Positions 45,947 to 54,727 of a stretch of DNA of 64,000 nt are shown piece after piece. The notes beneath the pieces are model-generated. The model saw nothing but the letters and a program-made list of their open reading frames with translations. It searched no databases and was not told the origin of the DNA. Each line of letters starts with the position of its first letter. The first letter of the stretch is position 1. The stretch is from Fumia sp045645505 (GTDB taxonomy: Bacteria; Bacillota; Clostridia; Oscillospirales; Ruminococcaceae). The position numbers and the translations under genes are program-made. The stretch lies in NCBI GenBank assembly GCA_045645505.1, contig JAZRIW010000019.1:1-64000 (forward strand), written 5' to 3'.

Positions 45947-47629
45947 TTACTTTTTCCATTTCATCTCAAGGATTGGTTGCTCAACCGAAGCACCCGCTGG
46001 CACCATAGGCAAAACATTTATATCCTTGCTGATATTACAATTTATAAATACAGGTCCATTATATGACAAAGCTTCTTTTAAAACAGGTTCAATATCTGAC
46101 TTATCAGATATTGTCAACGCCTTAACACCATAAGCTTCTGCGAGTTTTTCATAATCAGTCTTTTTCTCGAGAGTTGTCTGTGAAAAACGTCCATCATAAA
46201 AAAGTTTCTGCCATTGACGAACCATACCTAAAACCTCATTATTAAATAAAAGCTCTATTATGGGCACATTATATTTTGCAGCAGTAGAAAGCTCATTTGC
46301 ATTCATATGAAAACTTCCGTCACCTGCAATATTTATAACTCTTTTGTCTGGATTTGCAATCTGTGCACCAATAGAAGCACCTAACCCAAATCCCATTGTA
46401 CCAAGTCCACCTGAAGAAATAAACTGACGGGGATTTTTATAACAATAAAATTGTGCTGCCCACATCTGATGCTGTCCTACTTCTGTTGTAATAATTGCCT
46501 CTGAATTTGTAAGCTCTGACAATTTTTCAAGCACTTCCTGAGGAGTAATACCATTTTTTGCATCAGATTTTTGTGACAACGGATATTCCTGTTTCCAGGC
46601 AAGGATATTTCCCATCCACTCACTATTTCTCATCTCAGGCAAGAAATTAATAAGTTCTTTTAAAATAGCTTTCGCATCTCCGCTTAACCTTATATCAACA
46701 TCAACATTCTTATTAAACTCAGCAGGGTCAATATCGATATGTAAAATCGGACAATGCTTTGCAAAAAGAGATGTATTACAGGTTACTCTGTCTGAAAAAC
46801 GAGCACCCACAACTATAAGCAAATCGCAATCAGAAATTGCAAGAGATGCAGTTTTTGTACCATGCATTCCAAGCATACCGATATATCTCTTATCAGTCTG
46901 GTCAAATCCGCCCTGGCACATCAATGAGCAGGAAACCGGTGCGTCAATTTGTTCCGCCAATTTCTTAAGTTCAGAAGAAGCATCAGATGAAATGATTCCT
47001 CCTCCTGCATAAATCAATGGACGTTCACTGGATTTAATCATATCTGCAGCTTTTTGCATCCACTCATCAGGTGGCAAAGGATAATCTTTTTTCTCCTCTA
47101 AAGGTTTCTTTGAATATTCGATTTTTGCACCTGTTACATCCTTCGGAATATCAATTAAAACAGGTCCTTTTCTTCCCTCATTTGCAATTATAAATGCCTC
47201 TCTTATGGTATCTGCAAGATCTTCAATATGTTTCACGATATAATTATGTTTTGTTATCGGCATTGTAATTCCCGTAATATCAACTTCCTGGAAACTATCA
47301 AGACCAAGTAAATCTCTGTTTACGTTACCTGTAATTGCAACCATCGGCACAGAATCCATATAAGCAGTAGCAATACCGGTAACTAAATTTGTAGCACCGG
47401 GTCCGGAAGTTGCAATACAAACTCCCGTTTTACCGCTTGAACGTGCATATCCATCTGCAGCATGTGCAGCTCCTTGCTCATGTGCTGTAAGAATATGATT
47501 AATTCTGTCGCTATACTCATAAAGTGCATCATAAATATTTAAAACTGCCCCACCGGGATAGCCGAAAACTGTATCCACCTTTTGTTCAAGCAGACATTCC
47601 ATAATAATCTGAGCACCTGTCAAAATCAT
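45947..47629 (-). CDS. ilvB: Acetolactate synthase large subunit
   Basis: 560 residues, the usual length. TPP-dependent: GYPGGAVLNIYDALY, the catalytic glutamate in HEQGAAHAADGYARSSGK, the central FAD-binding domain, and the TPP motif GDGSFHMNANELSTAAKYNVP (about 430-450) ending with QWQKLFYDGRFS. Condenses pyruvate with pyruvate or 2-oxobutyrate in valine, leucine and isoleucine synthesis. AAAGGAG start; a T-box leader precedes it. Confidence 0.96.
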   Translation of the reverse strand: MILTGAQIIMECLLEQKVDTVFGYPGGAVLNIYDALYEYSDRINHILTAHEQGAAHAADGYARSSGKTGVCIATSGPGATNLVTGIATAYMDSVPMVAITGNVNRDLLGLDSFQEVDITGITMPITKHNYIVKHIEDLADTIREAFIIANEGRKGPVLIDIPKDVTGAKIEYSKKPLEEKKDYPLPPDEWMQKAADMIKSSERPLIYAGGGIISSDASSELKKLAEQIDAPVSCSLMCQGGFDQTDKRYIGMLGMHGTKTASLAISDCDLLIVVGARFSDRVTCNTSLFAKHCPILHIDIDPAEFNKNVDVDIRLSGDAKAILKELINFLPEMRNSEWMGNILAWKQEYPLSQKSDAKNGITPQEVLEKLSELTNSEAIITTEVGQHQMWAAQFYCYKNPRQFISSGGLGTMGFGLGASIGAQIANPDKRVINIAGDGSFHMNANELSTAAKYNVPIIELLFNNEVLGMVRQWQKLFYDGRFSQTTLEKKTDYEKLAEAYGVKALTISDKSDIEPVLKEALSYNGPVFINCNISKDINVLPMVPAGASVEQPILEMKWKK

Positions 47630-47644
47630 TTTAAAACTCCTTTC

Positions 47645-47905
47645 AAAAACAAAAAACTTTCATCTCTCACAAAGAGATGAAAGTTATACTTCCATGGTAC
47701 CACTCTTATTGCCAAAAAATCAGCCACTCACCCACATCAAACAATGTGCTCCCGATAACGGAGGAAACCGTATCCACTTACTCCTAAAATAGTTTCAGTA
47801 ATCTGCTCGAGGGTGATTAACTTTTAAAATCACTACCGCTTCGCACCAGATAGCGGCTCTCTGAAAGTATCAAATAAAAGTATGTCCCTGTCCATGCATT
47901 TAATT
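47645..47905 (-). promoter_or_regulatory. T-box riboswitch leader of the ilvB-ilvN-ilvA operon
   Basis: On the minus strand: Stem I with GAGAGC and GGTGCGAAGC motifs, its base closed by TTTCAG with CTGAAA; the conserved antiterminator element AGAGTGGTACCATGG (47691-47706); and a terminator AACTTTCATCTCT / AGAGATGAAAGTT (47655-47685) with a T run before the ilvB start. The triplet just before the base of Stem I is ATT followed by A, suggesting an isoleucine specifier, though this reading is uncertain. Uncharged tRNA would allow readthrough. Confidence 0.88.
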
Positions 47906-47914
47906 ATTACTAAT

Positions 47915-47943
47915 AGTTTATTCTTTTTTTTTAAGATTGTCAA
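47915..47943 (-). promoter_or_regulatory. Promoter of the T-box/ilv operon
   Basis: TTGACA (47938-47943), 17 bases, TAAACT (47915-47920) on the minus strand. Confidence 0.65.
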
Positions 47944-48011
47944 GACTTTTTTATATTTCCTTAAAATAATACAAAAAACAGTGTTATACTAACACTATTG
48001 GAGGTTTTAAT

Positions 48012-48491
48012 ATGAAAGGGAAAAATGCCAAAACCATAACAGAATCTTTTACAGAACAAGTACAAATAATTTTGTCCGAGCACACAAACGGATACGGAAG
48101 ACTCTTCGGAGGAACCTTAATACAATGGATTGATATTGTAGCAGGTGTCGTGGCAAAAAGGCACTCAGAATGTAATGTAACCACTGCCTGTATTGATAAT
48201 CTAAGTTTCAAAGCGGCAGCACATTTAAATGATACCATTCTTTTAAAGGGACAGCTTACCTGTATCGGCAAAACTTCTATGGAGATAAGAGTAGATACTT
48301 TTTTAGAAAAATTAAACGGAGAACATAAGCATATAAACCGCGCCTACCTTGTTATGGTAGCTCTTGATAAAAATGAAAAGCCCATTTCAGTACCGCAGAT
48401 TATACTCACTACCGATGAAGAAAAACTGGAATTTGAAGCAGGAATAAAACGCCGTGCCCTGAGAAAACAAAGAAAAAAAGAAAACTTTTAA
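48012..48491 (+). CDS. Acyl-CoA thioesterase, hotdog fold
   Basis: 159 residues. The hotdog helix segment YGRLFGGTLIQWIDIVAGVVAKRHS (about 30-54) and VTTACIDNLSFKAAAHLNDTILLKGQL match the YciA/BFIT-type thioesterases; the tail is basic (KRRALRKQRKKENF). Hydrolyses acyl-CoA to acid and CoA; substrate unknown. TTGGAGG ribosome site. Confidence 0.88.
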   Translation: MKGKNAKTITESFTEQVQIILSEHTNGYGRLFGGTLIQWIDIVAGVVAKRHSECNVTTACIDNLSFKAAAHLNDTILLKGQLTCIGKTSMEIRVDTFLEKLNGEHKHINRAYLVMVALDKNEKPISVPQIILTTDEEKLEFEAGIKRRALRKQRKKENF

Positions 48492-48521
48492 AAAGAGAGT
48501 GTTTTAAACACTCTCTTTTTG
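48490..48521. terminator. Bidirectional terminator
   Basis: Stem AAAAAGAGAGTGTTT / AAACACTCTCTTTTT between the thioesterase gene and the convergent permease gene. Confidence 0.8.
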
Positions 48522-48524
48522 TAT

Positions 48525-49703
48525 CTATTCTCTGCGTAAAGCCTCTACCGGTCTTAATTTTGATGCCTTAATTGCAGGATACACCCCGAAAATTATTCCG
48601 GTAAAAATTGCAAAAGCATTAGTACCAAGTAACAGAAAAATGTTTACACTAACTCCTATATTTAAAATTAAAGCACCTAATACACCCATTAAAAAAGCTG
48701 TTATAGTCCCCAGACTTCCCCCTATAAACGAAAGCCAGAAAGCCTCTGAAATAAATTCTCTTACTATCCTTATTGAAGAAGCGCCAATAGATTTTTTTAT
48801 TCCTATCTCTCTGGTCCGTTCATTAACTGATGACATCATTACAGTCATAATCGAAAGTCCTGCCACGATAAGGCTTATCCCCGCTATTACACCTAAAATA
48901 AGACTTACACCATCGAGAATCATATTAAACTCTTCTTTATATCCACTTAAATTATCTACCCTCAACATATTTGCTTTTTTAGGATTGATTCCACAATTTT
49001 TTAAAATACTGCTTTGAGCTTCATCGGTATCAATATTTTCTTTTAATTTTACTGCTATCTGATCAAATTTATCAGAGCCTATATATACTTGCCCCGTAGA
49101 ATAAGGAAGATAAATAAATCCCGGCACATAACTTCCCATCATATTTTGCACAAGATTTCCTCCCGTTTTAACTACACCCACTACTTCACATTTTAAAGAT
49201 TTACCGCTAAGCTTTATTTCAATCTTTTTACCTACAATATTACTTCTTTTATAGATTTTATCAGCAAAAGCTTCATCCACAACACAAATTTCTTTGCACC
49301 CGCTGATATCACCCCTGTTAATCATTCTCCCGTGCATAAGTTTTAAAGAAATAATATTATCGGCATTTGAATCCACACCCATAATCACTGCCTTTTCCTC
49401 TTGACCTTTTAATAAAACCTCAGAATACATAAACATTATAGGTGTAACATCAGCTACCATTTCAGAAGATTTTAAAGAAATCAACACCTCATCTGAAAGG
49501 TTTTTTTGAGTTTCTGACATATTAGTTATTGAAAGTCCTGACATACCTATACTTTCTAATTCAGCATTTATAATTGCTTTCCCCATATCGCTTATTATTC
49601 CTATAAGCACCACAGAAAATGTACCTATTGCAATTCCCAGAATAGTTAAAAAAGAGCGAAATTTCTGCCTTTTAATATTTCTGAACACATTCATACTATC
49701 CAC
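48525..49703 (-). CDS. MacB/FtsX-type ABC transporter permease
   Basis: 392 residues. An N-terminal helix (FRSFLTILGIAIGTFSVVLIGII), a large extracytoplasmic MacB_PCD domain (about 45-260), and three C-terminal FtsX helices with MMSSVNERTREIGIKKSIGA, ending YPAIKASKLRPVEALRRE. Its start overlaps the adaptor gene by eight bases. No ATP-binding subunit is adjacent, and none is fused here. Confidence 0.9.
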   Translation of the reverse strand: MDSMNVFRNIKRQKFRSFLTILGIAIGTFSVVLIGIISDMGKAIINAELESIGMSGLSITNMSETQKNLSDEVLISLKSSEMVADVTPIMFMYSEVLLKGQEEKAVIMGVDSNADNIISLKLMHGRMINRGDISGCKEICVVDEAFADKIYKRSNIVGKKIEIKLSGKSLKCEVVGVVKTGGNLVQNMMGSYVPGFIYLPYSTGQVYIGSDKFDQIAVKLKENIDTDEAQSSILKNCGINPKKANMLRVDNLSGYKEEFNMILDGVSLILGVIAGISLIVAGLSIMTVMMSSVNERTREIGIKKSIGASSIRIVREFISEAFWLSFIGGSLGTITAFLMGVLGALILNIGVSVNIFLLLGTNAFAIFTGIIFGVYPAIKASKLRPVEALRRE

Positions 49704-50670
49704 CCATAATTATCTGACCATCTTTTGGCTCATTTTTACCATATATGATTTTATCATCTTTAGAAATTCCGCTTAATATTTCCACAGATGTAGAAAACTC
49801 TTTACCTGTTATAACCTTTTTCTTAATTGCCTTTTTATTATCATAAATATAAACATATTCTTCTCCATTATCATCCTGAAAAATCACTTCATATGGCAAA
49901 ACCACAACTTCCCTTTCTTGTTCTACAGGAATTTCACCTTTCACATTGTATCCTGCCTTTAAATCCCTGTATGCATTATCGACATTTGCCACTACATCAA
50001 CAACAGTATCATAATTAAGGCCGGAAAGCCTCTGATATGCTGTTGGAGCTATATTCACTATAGTAGATGAAAAAACATTATTTTTAAGTGCATTTGCCTT
50101 AAACAAAACCTCACTTCCCACTTTTATCTTCTCAACCTCAGTTTCAGAAGCAAAAAATCTCACCCGCAACTTATTTGTATCTGAAATTACTGCTACAGTA
50201 GATTCCGGCAAAACAATACTTCCTTCACTAAGCGAAAGATTGGTAATTCTTCCTGAAGCAGTACTTAAAATTTCGGTAGGAACAGCTCCCGATTTTAATA
50301 ATCCTTCCAGATCAAGACTTTTAAATGTTTTCAAAACATCTTGGGGTATCAGATCACTGTATTTTGAAGCTAAATTTAAAATCGCATCTTTGGTGGCATT
50401 TATATCAATTGTCGCCAATATGTCCCCTATCTCAACTTTTTGCCCTACATCAACATTAACTTTTTCGGGAACAATAGGCATATCCACAGAAATCTCATTT
50501 TTCTTCTGTGGCTCCAGAATTCCGTTTAAAGTCAATGTTTCAATATAATTCATAGTCTGAGGTTTTATAATACTCACATCACCGATTCTTTTATCATTGT
50601 AATGTGAAAACAGGGTAAGGGCACCGATTAAAACCGCAGTAAAAGAAAAAAGCAATATATATTTTTTCAA
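49696..50670 (-). CDS. MacA/HlyD-family efflux adaptor
   Basis: 324 residues. An N-terminal membrane anchor (YILLFSFTAVLIGALTLF), then a lipoyl half (VDVGQKVEIGDILATID), a short helical region, and beta-barrel (LRVRFFASETEVEKIKVG) and membrane-proximal domains (VVLPYEVIFQDDNGEEYVYIYDN). Pairs with the overlapping permease, presumably to export a peptide or antibiotic, with an ATPase encoded elsewhere. Confidence 0.88.
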   Translation of the reverse strand: MKKYILLFSFTAVLIGALTLFSHYNDKRIGDVSIIKPQTMNYIETLTLNGILEPQKKNEISVDMPIVPEKVNVDVGQKVEIGDILATIDINATKDAILNLASKYSDLIPQDVLKTFKSLDLEGLLKSGAVPTEILSTASGRITNLSLSEGSIVLPESTVAVISDTNKLRVRFFASETEVEKIKVGSEVLFKANALKNNVFSSTIVNIAPTAYQRLSGLNYDTVVDVVANVDNAYRDLKAGYNVKGEIPVEQEREVVVLPYEVIFQDDNGEEYVYIYDNKKAIKKKVITGKEFSTSVEILSGISKDDKIIYGKNEPKDGQIIMGG

Positions 50671-50792
50671 TCTTAATCCTCCTTTCTTATCTTATATTAT
50701 TGTGTCTTTAAAATAAAAAAATATCAGCAAAATAAGTATAAAATCAAATTTACTTTTAACAATAACAGTAAATAAATAAAAAGAGGGGTTTT

Positions 50793-50927
50793 ATGAACTT
50801 AGTTTCCTGCAACAAAGACTGTGACTACCAAAAAGACGGATACTGCTGTTTAAATGAAGTCACATATATAAATAGCAAAGTTGATGGATGTTGCTACTAC
50901 TGTAAATCAAAAGAAAAAATCCGGTAA
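50793..50927 (+). CDS. Small cysteine-rich protein (44 residues)
   Basis: Opens MNLVSCNKDCDYQKDGYCCL and ends GCCYYCKSKEKIR. Seven cysteines in CxxxC, CC and CCxxC spacing suggest metal binding. AGAGGGG lies six bases upstream. Similar tiny Cys-rich proteins (CNKDCxYQxDGYC) recur in Clostridia, from memory. It has its own stop inside a strong terminator stem. Function unknown. Confidence 0.75.
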   Translation: MNLVSCNKDCDYQKDGYCCLNEVTYINSKVDGCCYYCKSKEKIR

Positions 50928-50952
50928 AACAGTTTAATTCTGTTTTACCGGA
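50920..50952. terminator. Terminator shared by the Cys-rich gene and mnmA
   Basis: Stem CCGGTAAAACAG / CTGTTTTACCGG, with a T run on the minus strand for mnmA. Confidence 0.8.
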
Positions 50953-50958
50953 TTATAT

Positions 50959-51987
50959 TTATTCTATAAATCCACCGCCCAAAAGTACATCGGCGTCATA
51001 AAATACCGCCGATTGTCCTTTAGCTGGAGCTTTTTGAGGAGTTTTAAATTTTACAGAAAGCTTATCACCATTAAAAAACACCTGACATGGTACTGCGTTT
51101 GCCCTCGAGCGTATCTTGACAGTCAATAATGCCTTATCCTTTATACTATCCTTAAAAGTCATCGAAACATCAGAAACCAAGATCTCACTTTCATAAGCGT
51201 CTTTTTCATCTGCAAGATAAATTCTGTTTGCTAATGGATCTATCATTTTCACAAATACAGGTCTTCCCAAAGCTATTCCAAGTCGTTTTCTCTGACCTAC
51301 TGTGTAATGAATAATTCCTTTATGCCTTCCGCAAACTTCACCTTCAGGTGAAATAAAATCCCCTTCTGCGGAATTGCCGAAATTTCTCTCAATATACCCT
51401 GCATAATCATTATCAGGGATAAAACAAATCTCCTGACTGTCGGGTTTCTGAGCTGAACTTAACCCTATTTTCGATGCAATATCTCTGACTTCAGATTTTG
51501 AAAGATCTGAAAGCGGAAGTATCAATCGTGAAAGTACGTCCTGTTTTAAGCGATAAAGCATATAAGACTGATCTCGTTGCTCACACTCACCCTTGCAAAG
51601 ATAGGTAACCAAATCCTTAGTTACAAGCTTTGCATAATGCCCTGTGGCTATAAAATCATAATTAAATTCATCAGCAACATCTAAAATCCCTTTAAATTTT
51701 ACAAGAGGATTACATACAATACAGGGATTGGGAGTTCTGCCCTTTTTATATTCAGAAGCAAAATATGAAACTACCTCTTTTTCAAAAGACTCTTCCATAT
51801 TTTTTACAATTAACGGAATCCCCACTTCGTCCGCCGCTTTTTGCGCATCCTCAACTGTCTGCTGATGCTCAGATGACATCTTTAAAACCACAGCACCTAC
51901 TTCATACCCTGCCTCTTTTAAAAGATGAAGACAAACGGAACTGTCAACTCCGCCACTCAAAGCCAGAAGAACTTTTTTCTTTCCCAA
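50959..51987 (-). CDS. mnmA: tRNA 2-thiouridylase
   Basis: 342 residues. PP-loop ALSGGVDSSV (about 8-17), catalytic cysteines in NPCIVCN (about 95-101) and SQEICFIP (about 190-197), ATGHYAKL, and the YTVGQRKRLG segment. Thiolates U34 of Glu/Gln/Lys tRNAs using sulfur relayed from the cysteine desulfurase encoded upstream. 12 bases after iscU. Confidence 0.96.
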   Translation of the reverse strand: MGKKKVLLALSGGVDSSVCLHLLKEAGYEVGAVVLKMSSEHQQTVEDAQKAADEVGIPLIVKNMEESFEKEVVSYFASEYKKGRTPNPCIVCNPLVKFKGILDVADEFNYDFIATGHYAKLVTKDLVTYLCKGECEQRDQSYMLYRLKQDVLSRLILPLSDLSKSEVRDIASKIGLSSAQKPDSQEICFIPDNDYAGYIERNFGNSAEGDFISPEGEVCGRHKGIIHYTVGQRKRLGIALGRPVFVKMIDPLANRIYLADEKDAYESEILVSDVSMTFKDSIKDKALLTVKIRSRANAVPCQVFFNGDKLSVKFKTPQKAPAKGQSAVFYDADVLLGGGFIE

Positions 51988-51999
51988 AATTTACACTCC

Positions 52000-52434
52000 T
52001 TAGTGGCAATTACAACAATCGCAACTTTCTCCATGAATTTCACCAACAATAGGTGTAGGGTCTATTCCCTGACGACGATAATAATCAGCAATTGCTGATT
52101 TTATTGCCTCTTCTGCTAAAACAGAACAATGAATTTTTACTGCAGGTAGTCCATCTAAAGCCTCTACAACCGCTTTATTTGTAAGTTTCAAAGCATCCTC
52201 TAAGGGTTTTCCTTTGATAAGCTCTGTAGCCATTGAACTTGTAGCAATAGCCGCACCACAACCAAAAGTCAGAAACTTTACATCTTTAATAATATTATTT
52301 TCTACCTTAATATATATTTTCATGATATCTCCGCATTTTTGATTACCCACTTCACCGATACCATTCGCATCAGGCAATTCACCCACATTATGCGGATTTG
52401 CAAAATGTTCCATTACCTTTGCACTATACATCAT
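52000..52434 (-). CDS. iscU: Iron-sulfur cluster scaffold (IscU/NifU N-terminal type)
   Basis: 144 residues. Scaffold cysteines in GNQKCGDIMKI (about 31-36), the LTFGCGAAIATSSM segment (about 58-70) and the KIHCSVLAEEAI segment (about 100-111). The extended C-terminus HGESCDCCNCH has four more cysteines and two histidines, absent from typical IscU. Six bases after the desulfurase gene. Confidence 0.92.
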   Translation of the reverse strand: MMYSAKVMEHFANPHNVGELPDANGIGEVGNQKCGDIMKIYIKVENNIIKDVKFLTFGCGAAIATSSMATELIKGKPLEDALKLTNKAVVEALDGLPAVKIHCSVLAEEAIKSAIADYYRRQGIDPTPIVGEIHGESCDCCNCH

Positions 52435-52440
52435 AATATA

Positions 52441-53631
52441 TCATCCTTTCACTAAACCTTTTTCTTTCATTTCCTGCCATACAGGTGACATCGCGCGAAG
52501 CCTCTGAACCACCTCAGGAATAACCTTCAATGCATAATCTACATCTTCTTCTGTGTTATATCTTCCAAGACTTAATCTGAGTGATCCATGCGCAATTCCA
52601 TGCTCTAACCCTATTGCCAAAAGTACATGTGACGGATCAAGTGAGCCCGAAGTACACGCAGAGCCCGAAGAAGCATAAATGCCATTCATATCTAAAAGCA
52701 AAAGTAATCCTTCACCCTCAATTCCCTCAAAAGAGATATTAACATTCGTACAAAGTCTTTTTTCTCTTCCACCATTTAAACGAGTATTCGGAACCTTTAA
52801 AAGTCCGTCTATAAGTTTATCACGAAGTTTTGAAAGCTTTAAAGCTTTTTCTTCCAGATTTTCATTTGCATTTTTAATAGCTTCACCAAAACCTACAATA
52901 GATGCCAAATTTTCAGTGCCGCCACGCTTATTATTCTCTTGTGCCCCGCCATCTAAGAAATTATCAAGCAAAACACCCTTACGAACATACAACGCACCAA
53001 CACCTTTAGGCGCATGAATTTTATGTCCCGATATAGAAAGCAAATCTATATTTTCAGCTTCAACATCAATTCTCACATTTCCAATCGCCTGAACAGCATC
53101 AGTATGAAATAAAACACCTTTTTCTTTACATATCTTTCCTATTTCTGAAATGGGCTGTATAGTGCCTATTTCATTATTGGCATACATAACAGATACAAGT
53201 AAAGTATCTTCTCTTATCGCATTTTTCACGTCATCGGGATTTATATATCCTTTATCATCCACCCCGATATAAGTAACTTCAAACCCCTCTTTTTCCAAAG
53301 AATTACAAGTATGAAGTACAGCATGGTGTTCAAAAACAGAAGTAATTATATGCTTTTTACCCTTTTTACCAAAACGACCGGCAACACCCTTAATAGCCCA
53401 GTTATCAGACTCTGTGCCGCAACCTGTAAAATAAATTTCATCTTTTTTGGCATTAATGGCTTCTGCCACCTTTTCACGTGCATTTTCAACAGCAATACGA
53501 GCTTCTCGTCCAATAGTATATATACTTGAAGGATTTCCGTAATTTTCTTTCAAATATGGTAACATAGCTGCAAAAACTTCATCTGAAATTTTTGTAGTTG
53601 CACTATTATCAAGATATACAATTTTATTCAT
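52441..53631 (-). CDS. iscS: Cysteine desulfurase
   Basis: 396 residues. Opens YLDNSATTKISDEVFAAM; the PLP lysine is in SGHKIHAPKGVGAL (about 203-216) and the persulfide cysteine in YASSGSACTSGSLDPSHVL (about 318-336). Supplies sulfur to IscU and MnmA encoded downstream in the same operon. Often called nifS in Clostridia. Confidence 0.96.
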   Translation of the reverse strand: MNKIVYLDNSATTKISDEVFAAMLPYLKENYGNPSSIYTIGREARIAVENAREKVAEAINAKKDEIYFTGCGTESDNWAIKGVAGRFGKKGKKHIITSVFEHHAVLHTCNSLEKEGFEVTYIGVDDKGYINPDDVKNAIREDTLLVSVMYANNEIGTIQPISEIGKICKEKGVLFHTDAVQAIGNVRIDVEAENIDLLSISGHKIHAPKGVGALYVRKGVLLDNFLDGGAQENNKRGGTENLASIVGFGEAIKNANENLEEKALKLSKLRDKLIDGLLKVPNTRLNGGREKRLCTNVNISFEGIEGEGLLLLLDMNGIYASSGSACTSGSLDPSHVLLAIGLEHGIAHGSLRLSLGRYNTEEDVDYALKVIPEVVQRLRAMSPVWQEMKEKGLVKG

Positions 53632-53708
53632 ATATCAATTCCTTCCCTTCCGGATAATTATCTTGTAACTTAATTATATACCTTTTTAGTGTACAATGCA
53701 ATATATTT

Positions 53709-54149
53709 TTAAGTTTTATATTTCTGGCTTTCCAAAACTGCCATTTCATCGCATCTTTCATTTTCAGGATGTCCTGCATGTCCCTTTACCCAGATATAAT
53801 TCATATTATGTTTTTCAATCTGCTCTAACAATTTTTCCCATAAATCAGGATTTAATGCTTTATCTTTTTTATTGCGCATCCAGTTATTCTCTTTCCACTT
53901 ATAAACCCATTCATTGGTAATAGCATCGATAATATACTTAGAATCACTTATAAGTGTTACCTCACATGGATATTTAAGTGCAGAAAGTCCTTCAATAACT
54001 GCGGTTAGCTCCATACGGTTATTGGTAGTATTGGCATCGCCACCGCAAAGTTCTTTTATATGTCCTTCGCACTCCAGTATAGCACCCCAACCTCCGGGGC
54101 CTGGGTTTCCGCTACAGGCACCATCTGTATATAAATTAACCTTTTTCAT
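53709..54149 (-). CDS. rnhA: Ribonuclease HI
   Basis: 146 residues. The acidic residues are in YTDGACSGNPGPGGWG, NNRMELTAVIEGL, LISDSKYIIDA and NERCDEMA. Removes RNA from RNA-DNA hybrids. Stand-alone gene between the iscS operon and rpsT. Confidence 0.95.
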   Translation of the reverse strand: MKKVNLYTDGACSGNPGPGGWGAILECEGHIKELCGGDANTTNNRMELTAVIEGLSALKYPCEVTLISDSKYIIDAITNEWVYKWKENNWMRNKKDKALNPDLWEKLLEQIEKHNMNYIWVKGHAGHPENERCDEMAVLESQKYKT

Positions 54150-54218
54150 ACTAAAACCTCATAGAATATTTAATACATTTTAGTATATACCATTTTAAGG
54201 AAAAATACAAGAAAATAA

Positions 54219-54256
54219 AAAACGACTGTCCCCAGAGGTTGGGAGGACAATCGCAT
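54219..54256 (-). terminator. rpsT terminator
   Basis: Stem CGACTGTCC / GGACAATCG with one mismatch, and a T run on the minus strand. Confidence 0.75.
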
Positions 54257-54264
54257 TTTAAAAC

Positions 54265-54516
54265 TTATTTTACTTTTGCAACAACCTGAGATTTCTTTCT
54301 CGCTGCTTTGTTTTTATGAATGATACCTTTAGCAGCAGACTGGTCGATAACCTTACAAGCAGCTTTTGCAACTTCAGCTTTATCAGCAGCATTGTTTTCA
54401 ACAGCAACATCAACAGCCTTCAAAGCAGCTTTAAGTTTACCTTTTGCCATTCTGTTTTGCAAAGTTTTAGTTTCGATAACTTTTACTCTTTTCTTTGCGG
54501 ATTTAATATTAGGCAT
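54265..54516 (-). CDS. rpsT: 30S ribosomal protein S20
   Basis: 83 residues, basic and helical: MPNIKSAKKRVKVIETKTLQNR, ending KGIIHKNKAARKKSQVVAKVK. Primary 16S rRNA-binding protein. AAGGAGGTG ribosome site. The leader of about 100 bases (to about 54620) contains a small GATAC/GTATC hairpin and may mediate autoregulation, which is unproven. Confidence 0.96.
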   Translation of the reverse strand: MPNIKSAKKRVKVIETKTLQNRMAKGKLKAALKAVDVAVENNAADKAEVAKAACKVIDQSAAKGIIHKNKAARKKSQVVAKVK

Positions 54517-54727
54517 CTTAGCACCTCCTTCACATAAAGTCAGCTTACATAGTGCAAACTAACAAAAGCAATCCTTTTAAGCAGTACATCCGCCCGATAC
54601 CAAAAGTATCAAGACACGTTGGCAGACTACTGCGACCATACTATCATACCATTACTTTCTGAAAAAAGCAAGTCTTTTTTTAATATTTTTTAACCTTATA
54701 TGTTTTTAATGAAAAAAGGAGGATTTT

